A DNA stretch of 64,000 nt from Pedobacter sp. JY14-1. GTDB lineage: Bacteria > Bacteroidota > Bacteroidia > Sphingobacteriales > Sphingobacteriaceae. Made by a program: the position numbers and the translations under genes. Shown here in pieces: positions 55,660-64,000 of the stretch (positions are counted from its first letter, which is position 1; every line of letters begins with the position of its first letter). The stretch is from contig NZ_JARJHU010000001.1 of the NCBI RefSeq assembly GCF_029269825.1, positions 945,327-1,009,326 of the forward strand, written 5' to 3'. The notes beneath the pieces are model-generated. The model saw nothing but the letters and a program-made list of their open reading frames with translations, ran no database searches and was not told the DNA's origin.

Positions 55660-56501
55660 TACTTCAAAACCACGTCTACCAGTACAGGAAAATGATCAGA
55701 GACGAACTTACCATGATAGGTATCCGTCAACAGGCCCCAGCGTTTTGCGGTAAAGGCCCTGGTTACAAAAACATGGTCGATCACTTCAGTACCTTCCAGG
55801 TTTTTCCCCCAGCCATTAAATGATGCATTGTTCAGATACGGCTCCTTCACCTGCTTAAAGGTATCTGTTAGTAAACCCGAACTGGCCAGCGTCTGATACC
55901 ATTCACTATCGTGCCCACCGTTTAAATCCCCTGTAAATATTGCCGGTTCACCCTTGGCAATCTCACCGATCTTCTTCAACACCAGCTTCGCGCTTTCCAC
56001 ACGTGCGATCTTACCCTCATGGTCAAAATGGGCATTGAAATAATAGAAGCGTTTTCCGGTAGCCACATCCTGAAGTTTTACCCAACTGCAAATCCGGTTG
56101 CAGCATTTTGCGTCCCATCCCTTACCAGGCTTATCAGGAGTCTCAGAAAGCCAGAAATCGCCTTTATCCAGCAATTTAAACTTATCTTTACGGTAAAAGA
56201 CAGTAGAATGCTCGCCTGCATCTTTACCGTCATCCCTGCCTGCTCCATACTGGCCAAACTCAGGCAGGTATTTCTCAAGATCTTCCACCTGGTTCTTAAA
56301 AGCCTCCTGTACCCCAAAAACATCATATTCATGAAACTTCATCAGATTAGCTGCTACCTGTGCCCGTTGCGCCCACCGGTTGCCCACATCACCAGCATTA
56401 TCATTACGAATATTAAAAGAGCCTACCGTATATTTTTGGGTAAAGCCCTGCACCGACAACAGCAGCCCGGCCGCCATCAGTAGTAAATGTTTCAGTTTCA
56501 T
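55659..56501 (-). CDS. Secreted endonuclease/exonuclease/phosphatase family protein
   Basis: 280 residues with a signal peptide (1-20, ending QGFTQ). The EEP fold carries its conserved residues: the asparagine in FNIRND (about 28-33), the catalytic glutamate in VFGVQEA (about 66), NAHFDH (His, about 155), TGDLNG (Asp/Asn, about 195-199), and the C-terminal SDHFPV histidine. Members hydrolyse phosphodiesters or phosphomonoesters (DNA, sphingomyelin, inositol phosphates); the substrate is open. Overlaps ispG by 4 bases (ATGA). Confidence 0.87.
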   Translation of the reverse strand: MKLKHLLLMAAGLLLSVQGFTQKYTVGSFNIRNDNAGDVGNRWAQRAQVAANLMKFHEYDVFGVQEAFKNQVEDLEKYLPEFGQYGAGRDDGKDAGEHSTVFYRKDKFKLLDKGDFWLSETPDKPGKGWDAKCCNRICSWVKLQDVATGKRFYYFNAHFDHEGKIARVESAKLVLKKIGEIAKGEPAIFTGDLNGGHDSEWYQTLASSGLLTDTFKQVKEPYLNNASFNGWGKNLEGTEVIDHVFVTRAFTAKRWGLLTDTYHGKFVSDHFPVLVDVVLK

Positions 56502-58438
56502 ATCTGTGTATTGGTTTCTATCCAGTTGCCATCTTCCCTGATCAGGTCGATCAGATCGTCCAGCGCCCTTGCGGTGTTTACATTTTTACGTACCACCTCT
56601 TTGCCCCTGTACAATGTGATCTTGTCCGGGCCCGTTCCTACATAACCATAGTCCGCATCCGCCATTTCGCCTGGTCCGTTCACGATACACCCCATTATAC
56701 CTATCTTGATTCCTTTCAGGTGATCGGTCCTTGATCGGATCAGCTGGGTCGTTTCCTGCAGGTCAAACAAGGTCCGGCCACAACTCGGGCAGGAAATATA
56801 TTCTGTTTTGGAAATTCGTGTACGAGTTGCCTGCAAAATGCCAAAGGATATTCCATTCACCAGTTTCAGCCCAATCTGTTCATCCGCGACCATCCAGACG
56901 CCATCTCCCATACCATCGGTCAGTAAAGCCCCAAGGTCAGTCGCCGCATATAACATCAATGTTTCAGTACCTGTATCCCGATAGCTTCCTTTAAGGATTA
57001 CCGGCACCTTTATGCCACGGTTCATCAGCTCTACAAAGAAAGCCCGCATAACCACTACTGCATCTGGCGCTGACGTTTCCAATACCACCACCGTTTTCTC
57101 ATCCAGCAGGGATAAGTCATATTCCAAAAACCGCCCTGCATCCAGTAACAACAGGTTCAGCTGTTCGTCTCTTACTGCGCCGCCTTTATAAGCAGACCAA
57201 TCCATCATCGGATGACAGTTATCCTTATCCTTCAGTCCAAGCCAGGTGGTATGGTTATAAACCCTTTTCAGGTTACCGGGAAAAGAAAAAGATGGTAAGG
57301 CATCGCCGAGGTAAACCAGATCACAGGCCTGGTCCGTCATATTGTACTTATCCAGTACCGCACTGTAATTATACCCTGCTGCATCCAGGCAAAAAGGATC
57401 TTTCAGGTTCTGACCCGATAAGTCAAGCATCACTACCGGATGCTGCTGCCCCCCGACAAGCTCCACAGCAACTGTCTGCCTGCGCTTATATTCATAAGGG
57501 CTGTAAGGAAGGCTGCCTGTATTTATCCGCTCACGGTAAAACACTTCGCCACCTTGCAGCACCGAACGCTGCTCATAACGTGCAGCAAGTGTACTCGCCA
57601 CAGGCGCCTCAAATTCCGGGTCCTCTGTCAGCGAGACCCGGATCGTATCGCCCAGTCCCTCCTCGAGCAAGGTGCCGATGCCTACCGCCGATTTGATTCT
57701 CCCGTCTTCTCCGTCACCCGCTTCCGTTACGCCCAGGTGCAAAGGATAGTTCATACCCTCCTTTTGCATGGTATCTGCCAGCAGGCGGTATGCCTGAACC
57801 ATTACCTGCGTATTACTGGCCTTCATAGAGATCACCAGGTTGTAATAATTCTGGTCTTCGCACATCCGGATAAATTCCATTGCCGATTCAACCATACCTC
57901 TGGGTGTATCTCCGTAATGGCTCATGATCCGGTCAGATAAAGACCCGTGATTGGTCCCGATCCGCATTGCCGTCCCATACTCCTTGCAGATCTTGACTAA
58001 CGGCACAAACTTTTTGTAAATCCGCTCCAGTTCCGCCTGGTAAGCTTCCGGCGTATACTCAACATTCTCAAAGCGCTTTTTATCCGCATAATTGCCGGGG
58101 TTCACACGCACTTTCTCTACAATCCTCGCTGCTGCCTCAGCCGCATTGGGAGTGAAATGAATATCCGCTACCAGCGGCACCGTATAACCCCTGTACCTCA
58201 GTTCTTTTTTAATATTTGCGAGATTTTCCGCCTCCTTTACGCTCGGCGCAGTAATCCTTACATATTCACAGCCCGAATTGACCATGCGGATAGTCTGCTC
58301 CACCGTCGCCCGGGTATCCATCGTATCCGTCGTCGTCATCGACTGAATGCGTATCGGGTTCTTCCCTCCCATCGGCACATCACCGATCTGCACTTCCCTG
58401 GTCAGGAACCTGGAATAAAATAATTTGTTCTTCTCCAT
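56498..58438 (-). CDS. ispG: 4-hydroxy-3-methylbut-2-en-1-yl diphosphate synthase (long form)
   Basis: Iron-sulfur enzyme of the MEP isoprenoid pathway, 646 residues instead of about 370: the long form with an extra central domain found in Bacteroidota, chlamydiae and plants. N-terminal TIM barrel (IRIQSMTTTDTMDT, VRITAPS, VADIHFTPNAA, RVNPGNYADKKRF), inserted domain (about 270-500), and C-terminal sulfite-reductase-like part with the cluster cysteines in YISCPSCGRT and IMGCIVNGPGEMADADYGYVG. Downstream of the RDD gene, 40 bases apart. Confidence 0.95.
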   Translation of the reverse strand: MEKNKLFYSRFLTREVQIGDVPMGGKNPIRIQSMTTTDTMDTRATVEQTIRMVNSGCEYVRITAPSVKEAENLANIKKELRYRGYTVPLVADIHFTPNAAEAAARIVEKVRVNPGNYADKKRFENVEYTPEAYQAELERIYKKFVPLVKICKEYGTAMRIGTNHGSLSDRIMSHYGDTPRGMVESAMEFIRMCEDQNYYNLVISMKASNTQVMVQAYRLLADTMQKEGMNYPLHLGVTEAGDGEDGRIKSAVGIGTLLEEGLGDTIRVSLTEDPEFEAPVASTLAARYEQRSVLQGGEVFYRERINTGSLPYSPYEYKRRQTVAVELVGGQQHPVVMLDLSGQNLKDPFCLDAAGYNYSAVLDKYNMTDQACDLVYLGDALPSFSFPGNLKRVYNHTTWLGLKDKDNCHPMMDWSAYKGGAVRDEQLNLLLLDAGRFLEYDLSLLDEKTVVVLETSAPDAVVVMRAFFVELMNRGIKVPVILKGSYRDTGTETLMLYAATDLGALLTDGMGDGVWMVADEQIGLKLVNGISFGILQATRTRISKTEYISCPSCGRTLFDLQETTQLIRSRTDHLKGIKIGIMGCIVNGPGEMADADYGYVGTGPDKITLYRGKEVVRKNVNTARALDDLIDLIREDGNWIETNTQI

Positions 58439-58478
58439 TTCAACTGGTGGTATTCCATAACAAAGATAAGGATTCTGT

Positions 58479-59084
58479 TCAAATCAAACGCTCTTTTGTC
58501 ACCAGCGTACCCGCTGCTATGTCATGGAAACACTGCTGTTTTTTATTGAGAAAACTATACAGGAAACCTATACAGAACGGCAAGGCCGAAAGCAGTTTAG
58601 AAAGGTTCCTCAACCATGCCCTACCGCCGGATATTCTTTTGCCCTCCAAATCTGTTACCTTTATATTCAGCAACTTCTTACCTATTGTTGCCTGTCCGGG
58701 AGAAGCCTCGGCAATACTGCCATATATCAGTTTCAACAGGGGTAATAATGGCAGGCCTCCCAATACAAAAGCCATCCGCTGCGCTTTCCCTTCAATAAAC
58801 AGGAAGCACACAAGCATCAGCAGCACGTATCCAACAAGGATAAAGAAATAGTCTGTTGCCCAGGCCAGCAGGCGCTGATCGAATGCAGCAAAATATTGCG
58901 GCGCTGCCTGTTGAAAGCTAAAACCAAAAAGCTCACGGAGTTCAGGGAACTCGTGAGCCTCTTTATAATCGTGCATGCCGGGCGTGCGGACAAAGGTCTC
59001 CGGTCCTATGCCCAGACCTTCCAGTTCGTCCAGGCGGTAAGGGCCCTCCGGCTTCCCACCTATTACTACGGTGTACTCCATCAA
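58479..59084 (-). CDS. GYF_2-like plus RDD-family membrane protein
   Basis: 201 residues. An N-terminal GYF_2-like segment (about 1-50: YTVVIGGKPEGPYRLDELEGLGI, then FVRTPGMHDYKEAHEFPEL) precedes an RDD domain (about 68-185) with membrane segments and the eponymous conserved Arg/Asp residues near RLLAWATDYFFI and ASPGQATIGKKLLNIKV. RDD proteins are poorly understood; some are ion transporters. Overlaps the LiaF-like gene by 4 bases. Confidence 0.75.
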   Translation of the reverse strand: MMEYTVVIGGKPEGPYRLDELEGLGIGPETFVRTPGMHDYKEAHEFPELRELFGFSFQQAAPQYFAAFDQRLLAWATDYFFILVGYVLLMLVCFLFIEGKAQRMAFVLGGLPLLPLLKLIYGSIAEASPGQATIGKKLLNIKVTDLEGKRISGGRAWLRNLSKLLSALPFCIGFLYSFLNKKQQCFHDIAAGTLVTKERLI

Positions 59085-60025
59085 TACCTCTTCACTTCAA
59101 AGCTGCTCAATCCGCCATCCAGGTTGATCATGATCTTTTTAGCCGCAGCCTGAAAGCCCGGCGTTTCATAAACGCCGTTCTCCAGTTTCGTAAAACCAGT
59201 AAAGTCCTTTGCCGATAAACCTGTTTTGGTCCTGATACGGCAGCCTGCACCAGCCGGCACACTGATCTTTACGTCTGCCATCCCCGTCTTTACACTTACA
59301 TCTGTTAAAGGCAACTGATTGCCCAGCTTCACCTTCAGCGCGGCTGCACCGCCATCGAAGCTAAATGCACGCACCTTATATGCCTGTAAATCAAAATCTA
59401 CCTCTCCCGCGCCCATGTTCACATGAATGTCCCATTCAGGCTTCGTATTCAGCTTCAGGTCTACATCATTGGTCCCGTCCCCCACATTCCATTTAGACTT
59501 ACCGCCCATCTTAAAGTTCACCGTCGTCAGGCTGTCGTCCTTTACCGTTTGTAAAGTAAAATTACCAGACTTCCGCTCCACATGCGCAGTGATCAGGCTG
59601 TCTGTAGCACCCTTCAGTTCAAAAGAAGTACCACCTCCGGAAATATTCAGCACCGTACGGCGGCCCAGCGAGTCCTGGTAAGGATGAGAAAAGTCCAGCG
59701 GCATATCTGCCACATCATTCCCATCATCTTCGTCTTCTTTCTTTTCCCAGCTTTGCTCCCGCGACCAGCGCCTGTGTTCCGGAGATTCCTGCCCCTTGAA
59801 AAACAAGACGCCCAGCATCACCACCAATACTGCGATCGAAATGATACCGCCCACCTGTGACCGGCTCCTGTTGAACAGGATATTCACCCCTGCAATGATC
59901 AGGAAGACAGGCCAGAAATGCCATATATTTCCCCAGTAAAAGTCGATGATATCAAAGTTTTCCAGCAGGAGCACTCCGCCGATGAACAGCAGAATAATGC
60001 CCCACATGATCCTATCCAGTTTCAT
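59081..60025 (-). CDS. LiaF-like transmembrane/cell-wall sensing protein
   Basis: 314 residues. About three N-terminal membrane segments (from IMWGIILLFIGGVLLLEN, DUF5668/LiaF-TM-like), a charged linker and a C-terminal beta-helix-like domain rich in repeats (LNISGGGTSFEL, DIHVNMGAGEVDFDL, VKTGMADVKIS), as in LiaF/YvqF proteins that respond to envelope stress. The next gene downstream is the RDD protein and the one before it is PspC, an envelope-stress context. Role in this organism unproven. Confidence 0.75.
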   Translation of the reverse strand: MKLDRIMWGIILLFIGGVLLLENFDIIDFYWGNIWHFWPVFLIIAGVNILFNRSRSQVGGIISIAVLVVMLGVLFFKGQESPEHRRWSREQSWEKKEDEDDGNDVADMPLDFSHPYQDSLGRRTVLNISGGGTSFELKGATDSLITAHVERKSGNFTLQTVKDDSLTTVNFKMGGKSKWNVGDGTNDVDLKLNTKPEWDIHVNMGAGEVDFDLQAYKVRAFSFDGGAAALKVKLGNQLPLTDVSVKTGMADVKISVPAGAGCRIRTKTGLSAKDFTGFTKLENGVYETPGFQAAAKKIMINLDGGLSSFEVKRY

Positions 60026-60026
60026 A

Positions 60027-60698
60027 TTATATTTCCTTATTGGTGAAATCCTCTTCCTTCTTTTCAGTCTGTTCCTGTGCCTGCCTCGACTTCCACTCTT
60101 CCCAGGCGTTCTTACGCTTTGACTTCATAATGAAACTCACCCCTATCGCCACAAATACAAGCGGCCACAGTTTACTGATGCTGAACCAGAAAGGAACAAA
60201 ATTAAACTCATTCAACAGGAAGTAAATACCCACAACCAGCAGAAAAAGTCCGCCTACCGTGCGGCCGGTGTCATTATTTTTCTGGTAAGGCTTGAAGTCA
60301 AAGGAATTGCTTTCCTGTTTCGGCCCTTCCGGACCCTTTTCCTGTGTGCCCGCCGGGCCCTGCCCCATTTCCGGAGAAGTCCAGCCCTGCTGTCCGTAAG
60401 GATATACCGGCTGTTCAGGCATATTGGGTGGCTGCGTATAGGCATTAGGCGAGTTGAAGGGATTTTTGCCCCCGTAAAATTCATTGAATTTGGAAAAACG
60501 CTTCGCCGGGTCATTATTTACCGGCACTACGATCCACATCACCAGATATACCAATATCCCGGTCCCCACCAGGAATACGGTAGAAAGCACAAACAGCAAA
60601 CGGATGATTGTCACATCCACTTCCATATATTCGGCCACTCCCGAACATACCCCTGCCACTACCTTATCATGCTCATTTCTGAATAATCTCTTGTCCAT
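60027..60698 (-). CDS. PspC-domain membrane protein
   Basis: 223 residues. The N-terminal PspC domain (RLFRNEHDKVVAGVCSGVAEYMEVD, then a membrane segment about 32-57) is followed by a proline/glutamine-rich linker (60-125) and a second pair of membrane segments (about 147-183) before a charged tail. PspC proteins sense inner-membrane stress. Ends 1 base before the LiaF-like gene. Confidence 0.87.
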   Translation of the reverse strand: MDKRLFRNEHDKVVAGVCSGVAEYMEVDVTIIRLLFVLSTVFLVGTGILVYLVMWIVVPVNNDPAKRFSKFNEFYGGKNPFNSPNAYTQPPNMPEQPVYPYGQQGWTSPEMGQGPAGTQEKGPEGPKQESNSFDFKPYQKNNDTGRTVGGLFLLVVGIYFLLNEFNFVPFWFSISKLWPLVFVAIGVSFIMKSKRKNAWEEWKSRQAQEQTEKKEEDFTNKEI

Positions 60699-60717
60699 TT
60701 TTTATCCTCCTGTCTCT

Positions 60718-61407
60718 TTAAAACCGTACCGGTCGTATTGTTATCTCATCAACATTTGCGCCATTGCTCATTTTAAGGGCGCCGCAGATCGCCTCGGCAA
60801 TATCTTCAGGTTGCACAAACCGCTCCTGCGGAATATCAGTGCCCTCCCAGGAAGCTGTCCATGTAGAACCTGGCAAAACAGCCGTTACTTTTACGTTGTA
60901 TCCGGATAACTCCTCCCTAAATACATCATTAAGACTCAGCAATGCCGTCTTAGTTACAGTGTAACTGCCCGCATTTTCAATGATTTGCCTGCTCGCTACA
61001 GAACAAATGTTAAAAATATGCCCCCTGTGCTGCTTGAGCATCATTTTACCAAAAAACTTGCCGGTAAAATAAGCCGCCTTCAGGTTGAGGTCCAGCTGCA
61101 TTTCAAACTGACTATCGTCTTCATCCAGCACACTGCCGGTATAAAATATACCTGCATTGTTTACCAGCACATCCACGCTTCCCATCTCCCCGGCTACCGC
61201 ATCACAAAAAGCCAGCACGTCTGCCTTCAGACCAAGATCGGCCGTAAACACAAAAACCCGTCTTCCTGTATGGGCCAGCGCTTCCCTCAGCCCGTCCAGT
61301 TCCTTTGCACTCCGGGCACATACTGCCAGGTCGTATCCGTTTTCCGCCAGCTTAAGCGCTATTGCCCGGCCTATTCCCTTCGTTGCACCAGTAACCACTG
61401 CATTCAT
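60718..61407 (-). CDS. Short-chain dehydrogenase/reductase (3-ketoacyl reductase-like)
   Basis: 229 residues from the ATG at 61407 (MNAVVTGATKGIGRA); a longer frame to 61431 is rejected because a promoter lies there. It has the TGxxxGIG cofactor motif (TGATKGIG, 6-13), NNAGI (about 83-87), the catalytic Ser-Tyr-Lys in SVASRQIIENAGSYTVTKTALLS (Tyr about residue 149, Lys 153) and AVLPGSTWT. NADP preference and substrate are unknown. It lies directly before pspC. Confidence 0.85.
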   Translation of the reverse strand: MNAVVTGATKGIGRAIALKLAENGYDLAVCARSAKELDGLREALAHTGRRVFVFTADLGLKADVLAFCDAVAGEMGSVDVLVNNAGIFYTGSVLDEDDSQFEMQLDLNLKAAYFTGKFFGKMMLKQHRGHIFNICSVASRQIIENAGSYTVTKTALLSLNDVFREELSGYNVKVTAVLPGSTWTASWEGTDIPQERFVQPEDIAEAICGALKMSNGANVDEITIRPVRF

Positions 61408-61428
61408 GTTCAAACAGCTAAATTTCCG

Positions 61429-61458
61429 CAATAATACAAAAAACCCCTATAGGTCAAA
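61429..61458 (-). promoter_or_regulatory. Promoter of the SDR-pspC-liaF-rdd-ispG run
   Basis: On the - strand: TTTG (61455-61458), 18 bases, then TATTATTG (61429-61436), one mismatch to TAnnTTTG. The start of transcription is about 15 bases before the ATG at 61407. Confidence 0.55.
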
Positions 61459-61564
61459 ACTTTGCCAGAGCAAGATTTGTTTGGAATCCCGGGTGTATCA
61501 ATATTCAAATTTTATTGTTTCTTTGTAAAACATTGCATCTATAGCATAGCTTAAAACATCAAGC

Positions 61565-62299
61565 ATGAATTTTACCAATTTCGGCAAATACCTTCTGTTA
61601 TTGAAAGCGGTATTCAGGAAACCTGAAAAATCCAGGATATACATCAAAGTAATGTTCCAGCAAATGAACTTCATTGGTGTCGGTTCCATCGGGCTTATTG
61701 CCATCATTTCCACCTTTATCGGTGCGGTAATGACCCTTCAGATCGCCTTCCAGCTTGTCAGCGACTTTGTACCCAAGACCATCATCGGCTCCGTAAACCG
61801 CGACTCTACCATACTGGAGCTGAGCCCTACCATCAGTGCCATTGTGCTTGCAGGAAAGATCGGCTCCGCCATTTCTTCAGAGATCGGCACCATGCGGGTG
61901 AGCGAACAGATCGATGCGCTGGAGATCATGGGTATCAATTCTCCGGGTTACCTCATCCTGCCCAAGATCATTGCAGGCATTACCATGGTACCCCTGCTGG
62001 TCATTATGTCCATGTTCCTCAGTATAGGTGGCGGCTATCTTGGCGGCACACTTTCCGGGGCCGTATCTCCGGCAGATTATGTTACCGGTATCACTACTGA
62101 TTTCAATCCTTATACCATTACCGTAGCACTGGTCAAAGCCTTCGTGTTCGGCTTCATCATTACCTCTGTACCTGCTTACGAAGGATTCTACGTAAAAGGC
62201 GGTGCGCTTGAAGTGGCCCAGGCAAGTACCCGTGCGGTTGTCGTAAGCTGTATCACTATCCTGGCCTGTGATTATATCGTAACCCAGTTATTACTATGA
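61565..62299 (+). CDS. MlaE-type permease of a lipid-transport ABC system
   Basis: 244 residues, about five to six membrane segments. The MlaE signature is visible in the middle (IVLAGKIGSAISSEIGTMRVSEQIDALEIMGI across about 87-118), including the EIGTM and EQIDAL blocks. MlaE proteins move phospholipids between membranes to maintain outer-membrane asymmetry (established for the Mla system). It overlaps the ATPase gene by 4 bases. An MlaD-like protein is not in the window and may be downstream or elsewhere. Confidence 0.9.
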   Translation: MNFTNFGKYLLLLKAVFRKPEKSRIYIKVMFQQMNFIGVGSIGLIAIISTFIGAVMTLQIAFQLVSDFVPKTIIGSVNRDSTILELSPTISAIVLAGKIGSAISSEIGTMRVSEQIDALEIMGINSPGYLILPKIIAGITMVPLLVIMSMFLSIGGGYLGGTLSGAVSPADYVTGITTDFNPYTITVALVKAFVFGFIITSVPAYEGFYVKGGALEVAQASTRAVVVSCITILACDYIVTQLLL

Positions 62300-63048
62300 T
62301 CGAGATCAAGGACATTCATAAATCCTTCGGCAGCAACGAAGTACTCAAAGGCATTTCCGGCAGGTTCGAAGCCGGCGTCACCAACCTGATCATCGGTGGT
62401 TCAGGGTCAGGCAAGACAACACTGCTCAAATGTATGATCGGACTGCATCAACCCGAACAAGGCAGCGTGCAGTACGACAACAGGGAATTTACCACCATGA
62501 ACTTCGAGGAAAAGATCGAGATCCGTAAAGAGATCGGCATGCTCTTCCAGGGCTCGGCGCTGTTCGATTCCATGACCGTTGAGGAGAACATCATGTTCCC
62601 GCTGAATATGTTTACCGATCAGAGCCGCAAAGAAAAGCTCGAGCGTGTCAATTTCTGTCTCGAAAGGGTAAATCTGGAAGGAAAGAACAAACTGTTTCCA
62701 GCCGAACTGTCCGGTGGTATGAAAAAGCGGGTAGGCATTGCCCGGGCCATTGCGATGAACCCCAAATACCTCTTTGTTGACGAACCTAACTCCGGTCTTG
62801 ATCCAAAGACCTCTATTGTCATTGACGAACTCATCAAGGAACTTACCGAAGAATATAACACGACAACGATCGTGGTTACACACGATATGAACTCCGTAAT
62901 GGGTATCGGCGATTATATTCTCTTTCTCCACGAAGGCAAGAAATTCTGGGAAGGCTCAAATAAGGAGATCGCGCATACAGATGTGCAGGAGCTTAACGAT
63001 TTTGTCTTCGCCAGCCGCTTTATGAAAGCCGCTAAAGACAAATTCTAA
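62296..63048 (+). CDS. MlaF-type ATPase of the lipid-transport ABC system
   Basis: 250 residues, the ATPase partner of the preceding permease. Walker A GGSGSGKTT (about 34-42), signature LSGGMKKRVGIARAI (about 138-152), Walker B LFVDEPNSGLDP and H-loop VVTHD. The LSGGM signature followed by KKR is typical of MlaF/Ttg2A. Operon with the permease. Confidence 0.93.
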   Translation: MIEIKDIHKSFGSNEVLKGISGRFEAGVTNLIIGGSGSGKTTLLKCMIGLHQPEQGSVQYDNREFTTMNFEEKIEIRKEIGMLFQGSALFDSMTVEENIMFPLNMFTDQSRKEKLERVNFCLERVNLEGKNKLFPAELSGGMKKRVGIARAIAMNPKYLFVDEPNSGLDPKTSIVIDELIKELTEEYNTTTIVVTHDMNSVMGIGDYILFLHEGKKFWEGSNKEIAHTDVQELNDFVFASRFMKAAKDKF

Positions 63049-63084
63049 ACAACCAAAGCTTAACCATACTGACCAATAATTATT

Positions 63085-63972
63085 ATGATAAACCTGCTTA
63101 CTCCCACACACTGGAAAGACTATGAGCTGATTGATTGCGGAGACTTTGAAAAACTGGAACGCTTCGGCAACCTGGTCCTCTCCAGACCAGAGCCACAGGC
63201 CGTCTGGAAAAAGACACTTTCAGAGCAGGAGTGGAAAAAACGCACCCATATCCGCTTTAAAGGACGGTCCGCTACCAGTGGCGACTGGATGAAGACCAGT
63301 GCGCAATTGCCAGACCGATGGAATATCAGTTATACCAACGAAGAAGTCAGCATCAGGTTACGTCTTGGTCTTACATCATTCAAGCATGTCGGTGTTTTCC
63401 CCGAGCAGGCCGTCAACTGGGACTATATATCTTCCTCTGTCCGCAAATTCAAGGCGGAGAGCCCGAAGGTGCTCAATCTTTTTGCCTATACCGGTGCCGC
63501 TTCCCTTATTGCCAAAGCTGCGGGTGCAGATACCACTCATGTGGATTCCATCAAACAGGTGGTCAACTGGGCCAATGAAAACCAGGAACTTTCCGGCCTT
63601 AAAGATGTCCGCTGGGTAGTAGAAGATGCCCTGAAGTTCGTGAAGCGCGAACTCAAACGCGGTAAAAAATACAATGGGATTATCCTCGATCCTCCAGCAT
63701 ATGGCCATGGCCCAAACGGCGAAAAATGGAAGCTGGAAGACCATATCCGGGAAATGATGCAGGATGTCGTACAATTGCTCGATGAACAGGAACATTTCCT
63801 GATCCTCAATACCTACTCCCTGGGTTTCTCCTCCGTCATTGTCGAAAACCTGGTCAGAACCTCATTTCCCCAGGCAGAGAATCTTGAGACCGGTGAACTT
63901 TACCTGCAGGCCAGCTCCGGCGTAAAACTCCCGCTCGGTGTGTTCGGCAAGTTCCGTAAATTCAGGTCTTAA
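63085..63972 (+). CDS. Class I SAM-dependent methyltransferase, RlmI-like (rRNA cytosine C5 type)
   Basis: 295 residues. It lacks the PUA domain of full RlmI (about 390 residues) but shares the catalytic core of the family: SAM loop LNLFAYTGAASLIAKAAG (about 130-147), acidic strand THVDSIKQVVNWANEN, and the IILDPPAYGHG motif (about 204-214). A substrate in 23S rRNA is plausible, not shown. It follows mlaF by 36 bases. Confidence 0.82.
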   Translation: MINLLTPTHWKDYELIDCGDFEKLERFGNLVLSRPEPQAVWKKTLSEQEWKKRTHIRFKGRSATSGDWMKTSAQLPDRWNISYTNEEVSIRLRLGLTSFKHVGVFPEQAVNWDYISSSVRKFKAESPKVLNLFAYTGAASLIAKAAGADTTHVDSIKQVVNWANENQELSGLKDVRWVVEDALKFVKRELKRGKKYNGIILDPPAYGHGPNGEKWKLEDHIREMMQDVVQLLDEQEHFLILNTYSLGFSSVIVENLVRTSFPQAENLETGELYLQASSGVKLPLGVFGKFRKFRS

Positions 63973-64000
63973 ATCTTTTATATTCGTCACAAGAGTGTTA

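Overview
The window looks like a chromosomal segment of a Bacteroidota bacterium, most likely family Sphingobacteriaceae (Pedobacter/Mucilaginibacter-like). This is inferred, not computed. The support is: a SusC-type receptor with a FecR-like partner, -7 boxes of the TAnnTTTG type instead of TATAAT, atpD-atpC split from the other ATP synthase genes, the long form of IspG, DUF2911 and MauE-like proteins, and a HemC-HemD fusion. No insertion sequence, phage, CRISPR array or rRNA was seen; there is one tRNA gene.

Layout. (1) 1-5589, + strand: the end of an exopolysaccharide cluster (GT4, Wzy-like polymerase, GT4, a GT2 fused to an exosortase-like membrane domain, WcaF-type acetyltransferase). 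(2) 5635-10755: a Tet-type MFS exporter, then on the - strand obg, adk, a secreted cyclophilin and glpD. (3) 10886-13686: a TonB-dependent receptor preceded by a promoter and a 25-codon leader ORF containing four consecutive Cys codons. (4) 14069-18422: a small protein, an LCM-type methyltransferase, tRNA-Arg(ACG), an RmlD-like reductase and atpDC. (5) 18714-34500: a branched-chain amino acid operon (ilvE-D-B-N-dinB-like-ilvC-double ABC ATPase-leuA-C-D-leuA2/cimA-leuB-ilvA) headed by a classical attenuator, with a 24-residue leader peptide half of whose residues are Ile/Leu/Val and an intrinsic terminator with a matching antiterminator. (6) 34602-38338: a lipoprotein, an orphan ABC ATPase, an outer-membrane barrel, an anti-sigma-like protein and an ECF sigma factor. 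(7) 38431-47353, - strand: a heme cluster in the order hemA, hemC-hemD fusion, hemB, hemL, histidine kinase, response regulator, TPR protein, hemE, hemJ. (8) 47531-56501: DUF2911 protein, AraC regulator, MauE-like membrane protein, small secreted protein, a SusC-like receptor without SusD, a FecR-like protein with an unusual N-terminus, a stand-alone CBS-like protein and a secreted endonuclease/phosphatase-family protein. (9) 56498-63972: ispG, an envelope cluster (GYF/RDD, LiaF-like, PspC), an SDR, the MlaE/MlaF pair and an RlmI-like methyltransferase.

Most noteworthy: the GT2-exosortase fusion (3615-5009), the Cys4 leader peptide (10927-11004), the BCAA attenuator (18714-18839), the FecR-like protein whose anti-sigma region is replaced by a CBS-like segment similar to the separate protein at 55372-55659, and a promoter-plus-terminator unit (48131-48221) that could be a small RNA or an attenuator. 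Functions are read from motifs and remembered family features. No search or fold prediction was run.
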